NCBI GenBank assembly: GCA_013396915.1
Contig: VWZL01002153.1
Coordinates: 186,001 to 250,000 of the forward strand
Origin: Stercorarius parasiticus
Taxonomy: Eukaryota; Chordata; Aves; Charadriiformes; Stercorariidae
Direction of reading: 5' to 3'
Length of the DNA: 64,000 nt
Part shown: piece by piece, positions 1-13,159 of the stretch
Numbering within the stretch: position 1 is the stretch's first letter
How the letters are laid out: each line of letters starts with the position of its first letter
Notes under the pieces: generated by a model
The model's database searches: none
Seen by the model: only the letters and a program-made list of their open reading frames with translations
Told to the model about the DNA's origin: nothing
Made by a program: the position numbers and the translations under genes

Positions 1-3000
1 GTGATACCTGTAGATTCCTTTGAAATTCTTGATCCAACTCAGATCCCAGCCCACAAAGCAGTTCAAGACTGGATGTTCTGCTGGTGTAAATCAACTGAGC
101 TCTGTCAAAGTGGAGCAGTGACAGTTTCCACCCCACCAGTTGTGATCCTCGTCTATTCCTCCTTCCCATGAGACCTCATGCACCTCAATGTGCTCATCTT
201 CACAGTACCCAGACGCTGCTCTCCCTGGTAGAGGTGGTGTTACAGCACAGGGAGGTTAACTGGTAACCTCACAAAGTTTCTGTATATTTGCAGCTGCAGG
301 TAAACAGCAAGGATTTACTCAATGACGTGAATCCTACCATGGGTCCATGGGTCCACCATTGGGGACCTTTGGAAATGACACAAGGTCTTCCATACGTTGC
401 CAAGTGCCTTCTTGAATCCTCTGAGCTGGTGTTGAAAGGGTAACACCCATGACTGACTTTCACCACACGATCACAGCCCACGTCCTAACTGTAGGCACAT
501 CTAAAGCGCTTGCAGCCCTATGGCTTCTTTGCCATCATGGCTGTGTCCTGGGGGTAGGAAGGATGCAGATCTGAGGAAGGCTGCGGTGTCTCTCTGAGAT
601 GGGACTCCCAGGGGAGCTTACTCTAAAAGGAGTTTCACTGCAGGCTCATGCACCACCGCCTGCCCATGGCTGCTTCTGCCTTGGGAGCCACCATGAGTCA
701 ACCCCTCCTGAACAACGATGCAGAGCGCAGCGGAACAGAGAGATGTTGGTCAAGGGCAGTTGAGAGGTGCAGATCAGAGTTGGAGCCCAAAGTCACACAT
801 TGTAGGTTTTTACACCAGCCCATGGACTCTTCTGGAGTTCCTGGAGGGCCTGAACACAGATCCCAGCCCTCTCACATACCTGTGGAAAACCTCTGTCCCT
901 AAAGTTCCTAGGAGCTCATTTTCTGTCTAAGCCCATATTTACTTTTCAATATGGAACCCAGAGGATTAAATAAATTTTATAGAGTGTCCTGATAGCAAAA
1001 CAGATTGGCATCTCCCTTTTTTTGACTCAACATATCCTGTCTTTAGTCATTAAACACAACCAACAGCATGAACATTTCATGAGCAGATAGTTAAATTTTA
1101 ATTTCCCCATTGAATTCATTAAGGTGTGATTATGCATCTGAATTGAATTTAGCAACCTGGCAAGGAACCAAATTAAACATGACATAGTGACAAGGTTTCC
1201 TTTTTCATTGTACTTGATCACCCTCCTCCATGTTTGCCCTATTAAAATAAGCGTTGTTTCTTTCCCCCTTGAACATTTCTTAATCAAAGTCTTTGCTAAA
1301 ATGAAGGAAGAGCGTCCTGCCTTAAGCACCAGTCAGAGATGTATACAATGCACTAAAAAGAGGTCTGACAGACTTTATTGTTTACGTTGGCAGATGGAGT
1401 AATTGCAACAGAGGCAAAAAAATCCAGGTGTTTTGCAGAGAATGATGGTGGTCTCCGTTATAAATGCTTAATTTATTATCAAATAAATCGCACGCAGGCA
1501 GAGCTCACAGCAAATGTGCTTTCTGCACTTCAAGCCTCCCTCCATTCCTTCCATCTCCCCATTCATGATTCCTGGCAGGAGAGAAATGATCTTCTGAGTG
1601 CAGGAGGCTGCTGGTGCAGAAGAGGAGAAATCCAAGGTGGATCCTCTCCCTGGGATGCTGTATTGGGAGCTGCCCTTCACCACGATCTCCACAAGTTATT
1701 TCAGCCACTAACTTGCACTTCCTCCAGCACCCCAAAATTTTATCTTCTTTGCTGTCTGCTTTCACCCTTTGAGAACAAGAGTGGGCAAAAATAACTAACT
1801 CTGGGCAGGGGGACAAGCATGACATTACTCAGAAGAAGCACTAATAAGACACAGGTCAAGGGGGAACCAGGAAAACCTGTATGCAGTTCCCTCAACAACC
1901 CCATCCCAGACCTCTTCTCCTCTCTCATCTCTTTCTTGGAGAGCTTGTCCCTTTCCTAATAACTTGCAGGGTTGGGAGGAGTTAAGATCTGCCCCTTTTC
2001 TCCCACATCCCTCAGTTCCAGGTCCTCAAGTCCTTCTTGCTCTCTGGGCAAGGGGTCCCAGTGCTTGGCAGTGTGGCAGGAGGAGAAGGAATTCATCCCT
2101 TCCACCCAAATCTGGGAGATTCTCAGTACCCTGCAGGTACCTGCAAAGAGGCCACTCGTTCAGAGGGAGATGGATGGGTCTGGTGTCCTCTGTGGGAGGA
2201 CCTGGCAGGGTGTTCCAGACAAGACTTTCACTCTGTGCCCAGACGCTGTGTTTTCTTTGTATTCCTAACGCGGGCAAGAGTTGAGGAAACCACTTGTTAC
2301 TATGCTGCCATCTGCATTTCTGAGCGTGGTGTGTGGTCTATGCAAGAAGCTGGTAATGAGCCAAAATGTGCTTTTGAGACGTCTGTGTACCTGATGTCTC
2401 ATATAATATTTAGTGTGAGCAACTTAGCAACCCATGATAAAATAACCATCCAGCTGGGTGGGTGGCAGTCACACCAGCAAGCCAGCTAGAAACAAAGTGG
2501 GAATTGCTTTTAAAACACTTACTGCTCAGTCCAAGAAGAGTCATCACAAGCATTCGAGTTGCTGATGAGATGGGGTATGAGTACAGGTATCCTTTAAAAA
2601 CCCAGGAGACCTGGCTCCACATAGGTCAAACAAGGACTATTACATTCACGTACGAAATGAACCTCCAAGGAACTGTAGCTGGGGCTTGGTGGAGGAGGGA
2701 AGTATTTGGAGATGAGGATAACACCTGGAAGATGGATTGTTGCTGTGAGCACTTATCGCCAGCTCTGAGATCAGAGTCATGTCAGGGGAGGTATATGCTT
2801 GTTAAACCTCAACTCGGTTTGTGTTTTGTATTTGTTTTACTTCTCACCTTTTGCTTCCAATCTTGTACCTACAAATCTGACCTTAAATCTTAGAAGGCTG
2901 CTCTCTCTTCGGTGTTACTGTGAAATGTGGCTGGTATTTAGGGCACAGTGAAATACGGTGAAAGGGATGAACTGAGAATGCCCCGTCTGCCTGGGAATGG

Positions 3001-3850
3001 CAGATCTGGGCAGCCTGGGCTCAGGGGATCCCTGTTATCCTGCCAAATGCTCTGTGGGGGATTTTATTGCCACACATCAGCTTTTGGGCAGGAATTCCTA
3101 TGAATCCCCACTTACAGCCTCCCTCCAGCAAAGAGAATGGCAGGATGCTCCGCAGCCCTGAACGAAGCCCTTCGTCTCACGGTCTGCTGGAAAATGGACA
3201 AACTCATTTCCAGGGGCTAAAGCAATGGGGAATGATATTTCACAGAACCAGTAGGTGCTCTGAATGCTGACACAATGTTCTCCGAAAATGACCACAATTT
3301 GTCTCGGTGGATAATCAGCCCCGCTGTTACAAAAGTGTGCCGCCTCTCTCATTTACATGTGTCTGGCTCTAACTTTCAGCTATTAGGTCTTCGTTCTGTC
3401 GTTCCCTGCAAGATTAAAGAGCCCTTTAGTACTCGATATTTTTTTCCTGCGATGGTTCTTATGCAGCATAATCGAGTTACCTCTTGATCTTCCTCGGATG
3501 AGCTGAAGAGACTGAGCGCGCTGTCTCTGGGAGACAGTTCTGCCTTTTCTGACACTATTTGCAAGGATTTCCACTGCCCATGCCCCCTCCCCTCTAATTT
3601 TTAATAACCTTTTTGAAATGTCAACACCAAAACTGAGGACTTTCTTCCAGCCATGAACACAGGGAAAGTCAGTTCCCAACTCCCACTCATTGATTCCCCT
3701 TTTAACGTTTCCCAGCATCTCACATAAACCCATTTTTCAATGCTGCCGCCGTGGGGGCTCCTGCCCAGCTGCCCATCAGAGAAACTCACTCCCACACCCC
3801 AGTTGGAAGCTTTGCTTCCACAAATAGTTTCTGTTTTGGAGGCCTGGCCT
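1..3850. other. Single-copy-looking non-coding stretch
   Basis: No gene is recognised here. Open frames of 100-150 codons occur at 1378-1794, 2037-2489 and 2462-2893. They lie in different frames and overlap one another, have no third-position GC excess, and resemble no family I know, so I treat them as chance. Around 80-110 the text GGTGTAAATCAACTGAGCTC resembles a degenerate, widespread sauropsid interspersed repeat (trimethoprim-like names avoided; family unknown to me), but it is too short to define. Nothing else stands out. Confidence 0.6.
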
Positions 3851-3859
3851 TCGTTTGGT

Positions 3860-4660
3860 CTTTCTTCAATAAGTGACCTCGGATTTGTTGTTATTCAAAT
3901 TATACATTGTTTGAATGGATCCGATTTATTAAGGAAATCTGGTTACTCTGACTGCACTATCTTCACTGTTGTTAATTGCTCTGCCAATCTTTGTGACATC
4001 TGTAATTATCAGCAGTGATTTTCTTCCAGATCATTGCTAAAAATATTGAATAACTTGGCCTGGAAGTGGTCTTGGCAGAATCCACAAGTAACATCCCCAT
4101 TCAGCAATGCCTCCCCGCTGCTAACCGCTTTTTGAGAGCCGTCAGCTAACCCAACCTCAGTCCATTTAACATGCACTCTGCTAATTTGGCACAGAGTTCA
4201 TTATAAATATATCAGAATGTTGTGCAACAGAATACCCAAAGCTTAGCAGAAATCAGTTCTTCCTTTTACAAGACCTGTTTCTGGGCAAAACAAAGGAAAA
4301 GAAGAAAACAGCAAAACTTATCGACTGGTCTTAATCACATCCTCATTGTTTGTTCTCCATTGAGTCCTTGACCAGTCTCTCATTTGGTTTGCAGGGAGTA
4401 GCATAAAGTTAACCGAGCAGTAAACATCCGAGTTATATATATTCTTTTTGAACATGAACACACCATTGGCATTCTTTCAATTTCCTGCAGATCTCCCGGT
4501 AATCCAAGATTATGAAAAATTAGCACAACTGGGCCAGAGCTTGCCTTAGCCAATTATTTTAGGACTCCCGGGTGAAAATTATCATGGTCTGCTGCTTTAA
4601 AACTTTCCACACTCAAAATAGTTACTGCAAGTAGCTGGAAGTTACTGAAATTACTAAATA
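3860..4660 (-). repeat. Ancient CR1/L3-clade LINE fragment (ORF2 reverse transcriptase), antisense
   Basis: Read on the minus strand, 4053-4021 translates as LFNIFSNDLEE, matching the 'GP.LFNIFINDLEE' block of CR1-type reverse transcriptases. Two in-frame stops follow almost immediately. Flanking text also follows the antisense layout familiar from old amniote LINE copies: 'TTATCAGCAGTGATTTTCTTCC' on the 3' side and 'CTCCCGGGTGAAAATTATC' near 4565-4585. Stops and indels are frequent, so this is a dead relic much older than the octamer-tailed CR1 copies in the window. The edges are approximate. The family is recalled, not aligned. Confidence 0.6.
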
Positions 4661-7600
4661 CCGAAAAAAAAAAAAGTAAAACTTGAAATGGTTACTAGTG
4701 GTCTGGAAAGTTGTGCTGCAGCCCCATATGACAGAGAGAGAACAAAGAGCTCTTTCAGCCAATTTGCAGAGTTGGTCTCTTTGTTTCGCTGCAGTGGAGA
4801 GACTGGAGAAGATTTACAGCAGGATACTCTGGAGATTAAAGGCAAGGATGCCCACCCTGGGAGGCAGGAGACGTGATGCAATTGTCCTAAAAGGAAGAGA
4901 TGTGGTCACAGTAAAACAAAAGATGACTGAATATGACCCGCAAAAATGCAGAAAACCTTTTATGAGGCATGACTTGCAAAATATCGTGTCAGTTTATAGC
5001 TCAAAGCAGATTGCATTCCTAAGAGAAAAAGTGAACATGGGTAGAGGAAACACCACTCAGAGGATCATCCCTCTGAAAGGTGGTGTGAGATGAGTAGACA
5101 AATGCTTTTCTGCCAGAAACAATTCCTAAATCCAGCAGTAGGAGGTACACTTTGCTCCCCAAAGACAGGGTATGACAAGATCATGCTCCTGTGAATGTTT
5201 AATCATGGATCCAAAGTGAAAATCAGCAAAAGAGACTGTGAGTGTTCACTTTGTCAGATGGCTATGACTATCTCCTGGGGCGAGGGTGGTGGGCTCCCAG
5301 TGCTAGGCTCTTCTACCCCCTGGCATCTCTACTCCAGAACCTGGGCAAGGAAGTACAAGGAGGACTCTGGACCCACCAGTTCTTCAACACCTCCTTCACC
5401 TTCCCACCCTAATTTTACATTTCCTGGATTCATTTCAAGTTCTCATGAATTTCAGAACAAAAGAAATGAAGCTTTTCTGCAAATCAAGAGCTTACTTAAA
5501 AATCACCTTCTGCCAAGAGCAGTCTCTGTTGGAACTGCAGCCTTTTGCATAGTTTGAGGTTCATTTATCCCACCAACGTTGCTCCACTGAGGGCAAGGAA
5601 GACACCCGAGGCTGTGCCTGTCAAGGAGCTGCCCCGCGCTGAGGCTGCGTGCAGTCTCGGAGCTCACACCAGTGAGGATGGATGTGTTATTCCCTATTAA
5701 TTGACAGCAATTTGGGCTCAGGGTGAGCAACCCCCTGTCTGACACCACACCAGCTTCCACTAGCTCTGAGCCCAGATCCCTGGGAGCTGTGGCCATCACA
5801 CACTTTAATAGGTGACCAAAATCACAACAAGTTGCTGTCAATGAGAGGGCATTCGCACAAAAGCTGACATTAACAACACCAGAAGAAAAGGCTTGAATCA
5901 TTCTCCTGTGAAATGTTAAGCTTAAGTACTGTTCCCCTGCCACTGGCTTCTCATTCTCTCGATTTTTACCACGTCCCTTTTCATTTTCCTGCACTTTATT
6001 TTTCCCTGATCCTCTGGATGGCCCGGTCTGCTTGTTTGCGATAGATTTATGACTGTTTGTATTTTGTGTGATTAATAAATTCTGCTGTGATTTATGTTTC
6101 AGGAAGCTTTCGTGATTCTACTTCATTTTCCATTGCATGGTCTCTCTCTGGGATCGGCATTTTTGCACTATTGGAAGTGATTGGATGTCTAACTGCCACT
6201 CTGTGAGAGTTCATCGGCCTCAATTCTTCACTTAGGCATATTTTGCTTTTGCATGATTTATGACTTAACAAAACCAAACCGATGCCAGTGATGCGGTTTG
6301 TGTGTGCCTGTGCATGAAGGTGGCTTTCTGCAGAGTTCGTTTGAGTTTATGGAGGACCCAGAACTTCATTTCCTACCCGGGGTCTGATCCTCAGCACCGT
6401 TTGATGCTCGGTGAGGGCTGGGGTGCGTTGGCAGCCAGCGAGGTCCCTCCTGCCTCTGCCTGTGCCGCATGCAGTCAGGCGTAAGGGCTCTCCAAGGTGA
6501 CCAGAGATGGTGTGCAGCCATGCTGCAGCCCAGCCTGGATCTGGCAGGATTTTTGAGAACAACTTACACCGAAAAGGTCTGATTTTTCCTTTGCCCGACA
6601 CTTTATATTTATACGCCGGTGTAAAGAGGCAGTGCTGCATCCCAGCAAATCTGGCTGGTGACGTTTTCTCCTCCACTTTGCCTTGATAGAAATGATGGCA
6701 CGAAGGTCCAGACAACGTCAATTCAGGCACAATTGAATTACATGCGTATTTTAATATTTTTTTTATTTTTGCTTGGCGAGTCAGACCTGACAGGAGATCT
6801 CTGTAGCTTTGTGGCTCTCACTTGCAGCTGTTAATCAACAAGCCCCTCGCTTGCCACAGAGAGTCGTGTTTCAAAGTCCTCCAAATTGCTTATGAACATA
6901 CATTAGAAAAGCATCTCCCCTCGCTTCCCCCCTGCCTGCGACAACCCACATAGCTTTGATTAAAAAGCAAACAGAAAGCAGGATGAAAACCCACTTCCTG
7001 GGTTGCCTAATTAATGCCAATAGCAGTACCATTACCGTGTCAGCTTTTCTGTCTCAATCGCTGAGACGTTGCCCTCCCCGAGAGCAGACAGCGCAGAGCA
7101 GGGCCACGGGATACAATGGGGAAACACCCCTCTCTTCCCGGAGACCAGCAAGGAAACTGACTTTTTCATTTATCTTAAGCATTTCAATGGAAAAAAAACC
7201 CACCTATATCATGTTTCTGGATCTCAGTTTTTCCATAGAACAACCTTTAGAAATGTCTCTGTATTTCAGGATATAGTGCACTTTCTCTCAGTCCCTATTG
7301 ACAATTCCCTCAATTTTAGCTCAACAGCTATCGCTGACAAAGAGAAAACAAACCAATAAAAAAGCACAACCCCCCTCAAAACAGTGGTACAAATCCAGGG
7401 TTCCCAGTCTGCTCAAAACACCCACTCTTAGTTTGGTAGGGAGCTGAAAAATCCAATGCTGTTCTTGGATAATAAGCGTTGCCACCAAATAAAGATCCAA
7501 GAGGCCAGTGACCCGTATGAACATTAGATCTGACTCCCTGCAAAAAAGGTCAAAGAAGCTCAACAAACCCACATATTTTTAAGATTATAAATGATAGATG

Positions 7601-7775
7601 CAGTTTCTCTGCTGTTGCAAGCATCGATCTTCCCGAAGGATTCCCTTTCCTCCTGTCAAGGGACCAGGTGCACTATTGATCATCCCTGTGCTGCAATTTG
7701 TGGGACCTTCTGGAAGATGCTGTGCCCATTGGGGCAGCTGAAAATGGACAAGAAAGGACAAACTGGTGGGAAGGG
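4661..7775. other. Single-copy-looking non-coding stretch
   Basis: No gene is recognised. The longest open frames (plus strand 4683-5093, 136 codons; minus strand 5503-5994, 163 codons) show no coding-type composition and no recognisable domain. The 6780-7090 part is denser in transcription-factor-like motifs and is listed separately. A short CpG-richer patch lies at 5570-5660 without a convincing frame. Confidence 0.55.
6780..7090. promoter_or_regulatory. Candidate cis-regulatory stretch (homeobox/TCF/ETS-like motifs)
   Basis: Within 310 bases there are CAGCTGTTAATCAAC (bHLH plus HNF1-like half-site, about 6825-6840), GCTTTGATTAAAAAGC (TCF/LEF-like, about 6953), ACTTCCTGG (ETS-like) and CCTAATTAATGCC (paired TAAT, about 7007). 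The stretch has no repeat and no useful frame. Such clustering suits a distal enhancer, but single motifs are common by chance. Only conservation across birds or chromatin data could decide. Confidence 0.2.
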
Positions 7776-7960
7776 AAGGCAAGGCAAGGCAAGGCAAGGC
7801 AAGGCAAGGCAAGGCAAGGCAAGGCAAGGCAAGGCAAGGCAAGGCAAGGCAAGGCAAGGCAAGGCAAGGCAAGGCAAGGCAAGGCAAGGCAAGGCAAGGC
7901 AAGGCGAGGAAAGGAGAGGAAAGGCAAGGAAAGGCAAGGAAAGGAAAGGAAAGGAAAGGA
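7776..7960 (+). repeat. Pentanucleotide microsatellite (AAGGC)26 with degenerate AAGGA/AAGGC tail
   Basis: Positions 7776-7905 are 26 perfect tandem copies of AAGGC (130 bases). An interrupted tail of AAGGAGAGG, AAGGC and AAGGA units follows to 7960. Because the unit is five bases long and contains no stop in any register, all six frames stay open. This produces artefactual repeated peptides such as KARQG on the plus strand and ALPCL on the minus strand. The perfect core with a decaying 3' side suggests recent expansion from an AAGGA-type ancestor (inference). Confidence 0.97.
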
Positions 7961-9511
7961 ATTGTATTCTTAATGGGGCTGATGTAGATTTACACCGTGT
8001 AACAGCTGTTCGCAGGTAATGCTGCCTCAGGAAATTCCCTTAATACATCAAAGAAAGATTGAAAGTTAGGAATTTGCAGAACATAAAGTTTTAGACCAAA
8101 ATGTATTTTTTGTCATTTATAAAGTGATTTAAGCCCTGGAAGTAAAGGTGCACTATCAGCGGGAATGGACCCTCTGTGTGCCGATCTGCAGCCTTCGGCT
8201 TACCTCGCAATGATTTCCCACCTATGTGAAACAAACCTGATAAACACACTGCGCTTTGTTATTTCCTTTATTTTGGTGTAAATTCCATCCCCTTGAGAGC
8301 AGTGCATTCCAGTTATTGTTTTTCACAGCTCACCAGTGTTATTCAACCTTGATTTCTTCCCTGAAAACAAAGCTCAATTCAGATGAGCACGCAGATCTGG
8401 TATGGATATTTGATTTCCCTGAGCTGTAAGGATGCTTTGAGTAGCCTCAGCTGAGATCCAGAACTAGACTGTACAAGACTTGGCATTAAACCTATAAGAG
8501 GAGACTGGAGATCATTATTCCTGCTTCTAGCTTGTTTTTCACTCAAGAGCAGAGGCACCGATAGGGTTAGTGGGTGTGAGGCTGTTTAATCATTATGACC
8601 CTCCCCGAAAAGACTTGACATAATTTAGGGAGCAGCAAGGACCAGGGTCTGCTCTGGGTAGGTGGGATGGAGGAGGGTTTTACCTGCACATTTCAGTTAG
8701 AGAGATTAGCACAAGTGAGGTTAGAGAGATTAGATGTCTCGTGCCCAGACATCTTCTGGAAGAGCTGATTTCTGTCCCATGAATAGGGAATTCCGGGAGC
8801 TGAGGATGAGCAGCTCCAGTATCCCTGCAAGGCGGATACTGAAGTTTTTTGTTCCCTGATGGATGCAGCTTCTGACATTGAGCTGCTGAAGCTGGTGGGT
8901 ACCTGGCACCCAGCCTGGGTAGTGTAGACATGCCAGGCTACACTTTAACCACTTCTCTAAAGCTCTGTAAATGCTCCGTTTCAGCTCAAATGTCTGAAGG
9001 TTGGTAAAGTTATGAGCGATTGAAACCAACAGGTAGTAATACAGAGGAGAGGTGTGCCACAGCTGAGGCTGTCACCAGTAGTTTTATGACATTTTTATGC
9101 CTTCCAAGTTTCCCCTCAGTAAAGATGTATAAAAATGTTGATACTTACCCCGCTGACAATCTTTTTCCCACTCAGAGCTGTGGGCATGGCAGCGAGGAAG
9201 GGCTATGATTGAGCTGGGCAGGAGAATTGCAGCTAATCTGAAGGAGTGTTTCCACCACAGCAGGAATTTGTAAGTTCTGTAAATCATGCAAATGTCATCT
9301 CCCTGCTTAGCAATCATCTCTGTAACGTGGCCAAGCAAGAGAGCGTAGCAGTCTCCATTACTTGGCTCCGAGAGCCTAGGGTTATGTGATATTCATGGGA
9401 AAACCTGTTTAAAACACTAACAAGTCAGTTAGTTATCTGCCACAGCGTTAGATACAACGAAAGCGGGGGGAAGTGTGGAGAGGGCTCAGCGGGGGACATA
9501 TGAAGTCTTGA

Positions 9512-9562
9512 TTTTTCTTCTTTTTTTTTTTCTTTTTTTTTCTTTTTTTTTGTTTTCTTTTT
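9512..9562. repeat. Polypyrimidine low-complexity tract
   Basis: A T-rich run broken only by isolated C bases and one G at 9552. It contains T11, T9 and T9 blocks. The minus-strand reading is A-rich and gives lysine-rich pseudo-peptides. I see no LINE or gene sequence joined to it that would make it a retroposon tail. Confidence 0.85.
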
Positions 9563-10550
9563 AAATAAGGCTTTTGCCTTTGGAGCATGTATAACAAACA
9601 CTCCGGGTTCCTTCCTATTTGGTTTGTGGGGTTGAAGTTTGCCCAAAGCAGGGAGGGCAACAGATAGGCTTTCCCCTATGTCAGATGCAGTCCATACTGG
9701 GCACGAGCACCTTCAAAAGAACTAGGATTTGGGACACAAAAAATCTGGGGTGAACTCCTCATTCTGCCACAGTTGTTTGCTCACCTGTGTTGGGGAAGTG
9801 GCTGTGGCTTTGCACAGCACCTGGCTTAGTAGGACCCGGATTTTGGCTATGACCCGCAGGCTCTGCTGTGGTGGAAATAATAATCACATCATTACAGCCT
9901 GAAAATGCAAGAGTGCTTGGAAGACTGAGAGCTTCAGGCAGATCCTGCTGTGTGCTTTTGCCCTCAAAGGCAGGGCAAAGTTAACAAGGGTTAAAAAAAA
10001 AGCAACAGGGCTGTGACTAATCTGGTTATTTGCACACACACAAAATAGCAATTCATTTGCTTCATGGGTTGATGAGCCCTTGGGGCCTGACGAAGCAAAG
10101 GGTAGATACCTGTATCACTGGGGCTTTATGGCTAAGTGAGGGGTCTGGGAAGCCCTTCTCTTGTCAATCAAATCTTTTAGTTCATATAATTTCCAGGCAT
10201 CACCTTGGGGCAGTGTCAAGTGCAGTGTAATTACTGCTGTGATTGGTGTTGCTGATTTTGGTTGTTAAATGTTAATGCAACATATTAAGGTATGTTTGCC
10301 TACAGGCAAAGTCCTGCTTACCTGCTGTCTCCTTGACTTTGCTCTCTGGGATTGTTTTTAAAAACTATTTAGTGACTTGGAGCTCTGGAAGATTTGGAGA
10401 TGGTAGCAGATGTTCTGGGGAACCACAACTAAATGGCTGGAGACTAGGATCAGGGTGGTAACAGCTCTCACCTCCTCCCAAATCCCAGCCAAAGAAGTGT
10501 GGATGCTCTGCAGGAGGGCGAATCCAGGGCAAGGGATAGGCACAGGGACT

Positions 10551-10597
10551 GGACACTTCTGCAGGGGTTGGGCACTTCTGCAGGGGTTGGGCACTCT
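10551..10597 (+). repeat. Short 19-base tandem repeat, about 2.4 copies
   Basis: The unit is approximately GGCACTTCTGCAGGGGTTG. A first copy with one inserted base is followed by a perfect copy and then a partial GGCACTCTT. It is a small local duplication with no associated gene. Confidence 0.8.
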
Positions 10598-13159
10598 TCC
10601 TCCATCCCTTGTTTCACTGAATTCCTGCTGCAATGCCCTCCGGGATGAAAGCAAATGCTCCTTTTAATTAACTTCCCTGTTCCTTTCTTTAGAATTCATA
10701 ACCCTTTTTGTACAGCAGGTTGAGAACCAGTCAAGAGCCATTTAATTCTTCCAGTTTGTGTTCAAGTGGGTAAGACACCAGCCAGAGAGGCCAGAAGATG
10801 GAGAGACTATTGCACGAGCACACTGTGTCTCTACCTGCTCGTATTGCCAGCCTGCAAACCTCCAGGGGATGAGTTCATGCCTACGCCGTAGCACATAGGG
10901 GTGCTCAGATCTCACAGAGAGGCTCTGAGTGCAATTATAATGGTTCAGAAATTCAGGTTTTCCACCTGAAATGAGATTTTTCAGAGCTACTGAGAGCACT
11001 GTGCCCTCACAACCACTGCCCAGAGCTGTCTCCATGGGCTCAGATGGGCGCCTGGTCCAGCACCCCCAGCCCCTCCTGGTTTTCCAGGGCCGCCCAGGTC
11101 ACTGCTGTGATCTGTGAGCAAAGGGGTGTCCTGAGCAATCCCCAATGGAAATATGCTCAAAAACCTGGCCGGGGTGATGCTGGCCATGGCAGCGTGGCCA
11201 AGGGCCATCAGCAGGCTGTCATTTCCAGAAGACGGAGGGTTCTACTTTTCTTGTTTTGCAGGTGAATGCATAGCGGCGTGCCCTGTGTTTTTCCTGGCAC
11301 TACATTTGTTTAATTTTTAATCTTTTCTGAATGTGTATTGCAAGCTTGGAGCTGAGAAAGCTTTCTTGCTGGAGGAATCTGGTGCTTGACTGTGCAACAG
11401 CAAACACCATGGGAGCAATTTTCCCTTCTAGTTTCTGAATATATTGAAAGCAGAAAGGCAAAGGGTGTGAATTTAAATGAAGAGAAGGAAAATTAACCCA
11501 CCAGTCACTACAGAATCTGCCTGGCTCTCAGTTTCTCATCCATCCTGAGCTGTCTGACCAACAGGTGCCCAATTTTCAAAATTGCCTAGTCTTTCTCCAG
11601 CAGACACAACACGGCTAAATAAATACAGCAGTGGGATGACGATAGCTCTTCTGCAGCTTAGCAGTGCTCTACTGCAATTTTAGAGCCTGGCATGTGCAGC
11701 TTGAACAGCGTTTTGATGGGAGGAGGAGGAAAAATCCATTATACAGTGCCTTGTATATATTCCTCAGACTGGAAAGACCTTGATTGCATAGATTGCAAGG
11801 CTCTGCTCCTACAGAGAATGACATGCAGGAAAATTTGCGCCTTCATTGGCAGCCGTGAATGTTATCTGTACGGGTTGGATGATCTATCTAGATAAACTAT
11901 CAATTTTCTTCTATAGCTTCAGCATTGTAGCATATGAACATCCATTAACAATGACAATAATAATTTAATTTTAAATTCCAACAGGCCTACAGTTATGTCA
12001 GAGATTGGTGTTTCCAGCACTATACAAGGAGGGCTAGATAGGTAGATAGGTTGATGGATATTCAATTATGACCAAATAAAGCTGACATGTAATATTTATT
12101 TCTCACAGAGCTATTCTATAAAAAGTTGATTGAAAAAGGAGGGAGAGTTTTGCCACCTAGAAAACCCATCCCCTTTCCTTGAAATGCAGAAATCATTTAT
12201 CTTTCTCCCTCCTAAACAAACCCCCAAGTCTTATGGGTTTTGAAAGTTTAGCGCACCTAGGTTTGAAAATTGCTCTGAATCTTTAGGGAAATACTCTATT
12301 ATCTGAAAACAGGAATCTTCCACTCTAACTTTAGCCATGTAAAAATTAAAGATCTAATCAAAGCTGGGGGTTGCTACAGAAGGAAAAAACACATCCAAAG
12401 GATAGATGTGCTCCATACCCCATCAACGCTCCATGTTCTTCCCATCCTCAGGATGGACCAAACGTCCTTCTGCAGATGCCGGTCTCTCCATGGGTTGGAA
12501 GAAAAGCCAGGGAGCCAGTTTGGATAGATCTTTTGAAAACTTCATTAATGTAAAAGCCCATTTAAAATCTGACTGTTAGAAAAGCTCTGAGCTCTGTGTG
12601 ATGAATCTCAAGGCGTGAGTTTCTCCCACCTGTAACAACCTCAGCCTCCGCAGTGCAGGGCGGTTGGCAGAGGGGCTCAGGGGCTGTGCCCCCATGGTCC
12701 CACGCTGTCCTGCACAGGGTTCATAGCCCTGTGAGAGCTGCATCCTGCTCTCCATCCAGGACACCTCATCCTCTGATCCATCTCCTCTCACTGCCTCCAG
12801 GGCACCAGGAAAGCTCTGCCGAAATTGCAGAGATGTGGTTTTGAGCGAGGTTAGGACTCCTCTGCTTTTTCGCCAAGACATTTAGGATCTCTCCTTTAGG
12901 TGATTCCTTCCCCCTTCTCTGCTGCTCCTTCCCCCTCTGCTGGTGACCGGGTTGTGGACAAAAACTTGCCGTACAGGCAGGAACATTTTCCCTGAAAAGG
13001 TGGAAAAGTGAGTCTAGACGAGACTAAACTTTTAGGGGAGGGACCCTGCCCAAGTGAAACCCTCTGTGGAAATCACAGTCCTCAGGGGAGCACATTTTGA
13101 TCAAAATCGAAGTAAGCACAGTGAAAAAAACTGGTGCCATGCAGCAAATAAAAAATGAG

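Larger units (their letters stand above)
7961..13159. other. Single-copy-looking non-coding stretch
   Basis: No gene is recognised. Notable small items are a 14-base direct repeat GTTAGAGAGATTAG at 8696-8709 and 8720-8733, the polypyrimidine run at 9512-9562 and the 19-base tandem repeat near 10551-10597. GC-rich patches at 11040-11200 and 12640-12830 are poor in CpG and show no sustained coding-type frame. Confidence 0.55.

Noticed and set aside
5503..5994. 163-codon minus-strand open frame overlapping a small CpG-richer patch
   Set aside because: No codon-type composition and no recognisable motif; CpG is confined to about 90 bases of it.
7591..8019. KARQG/ALPCL repeat proteins in all six frames
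   Set aside because: Artefact of a stop-free pentanucleotide microsatellite.
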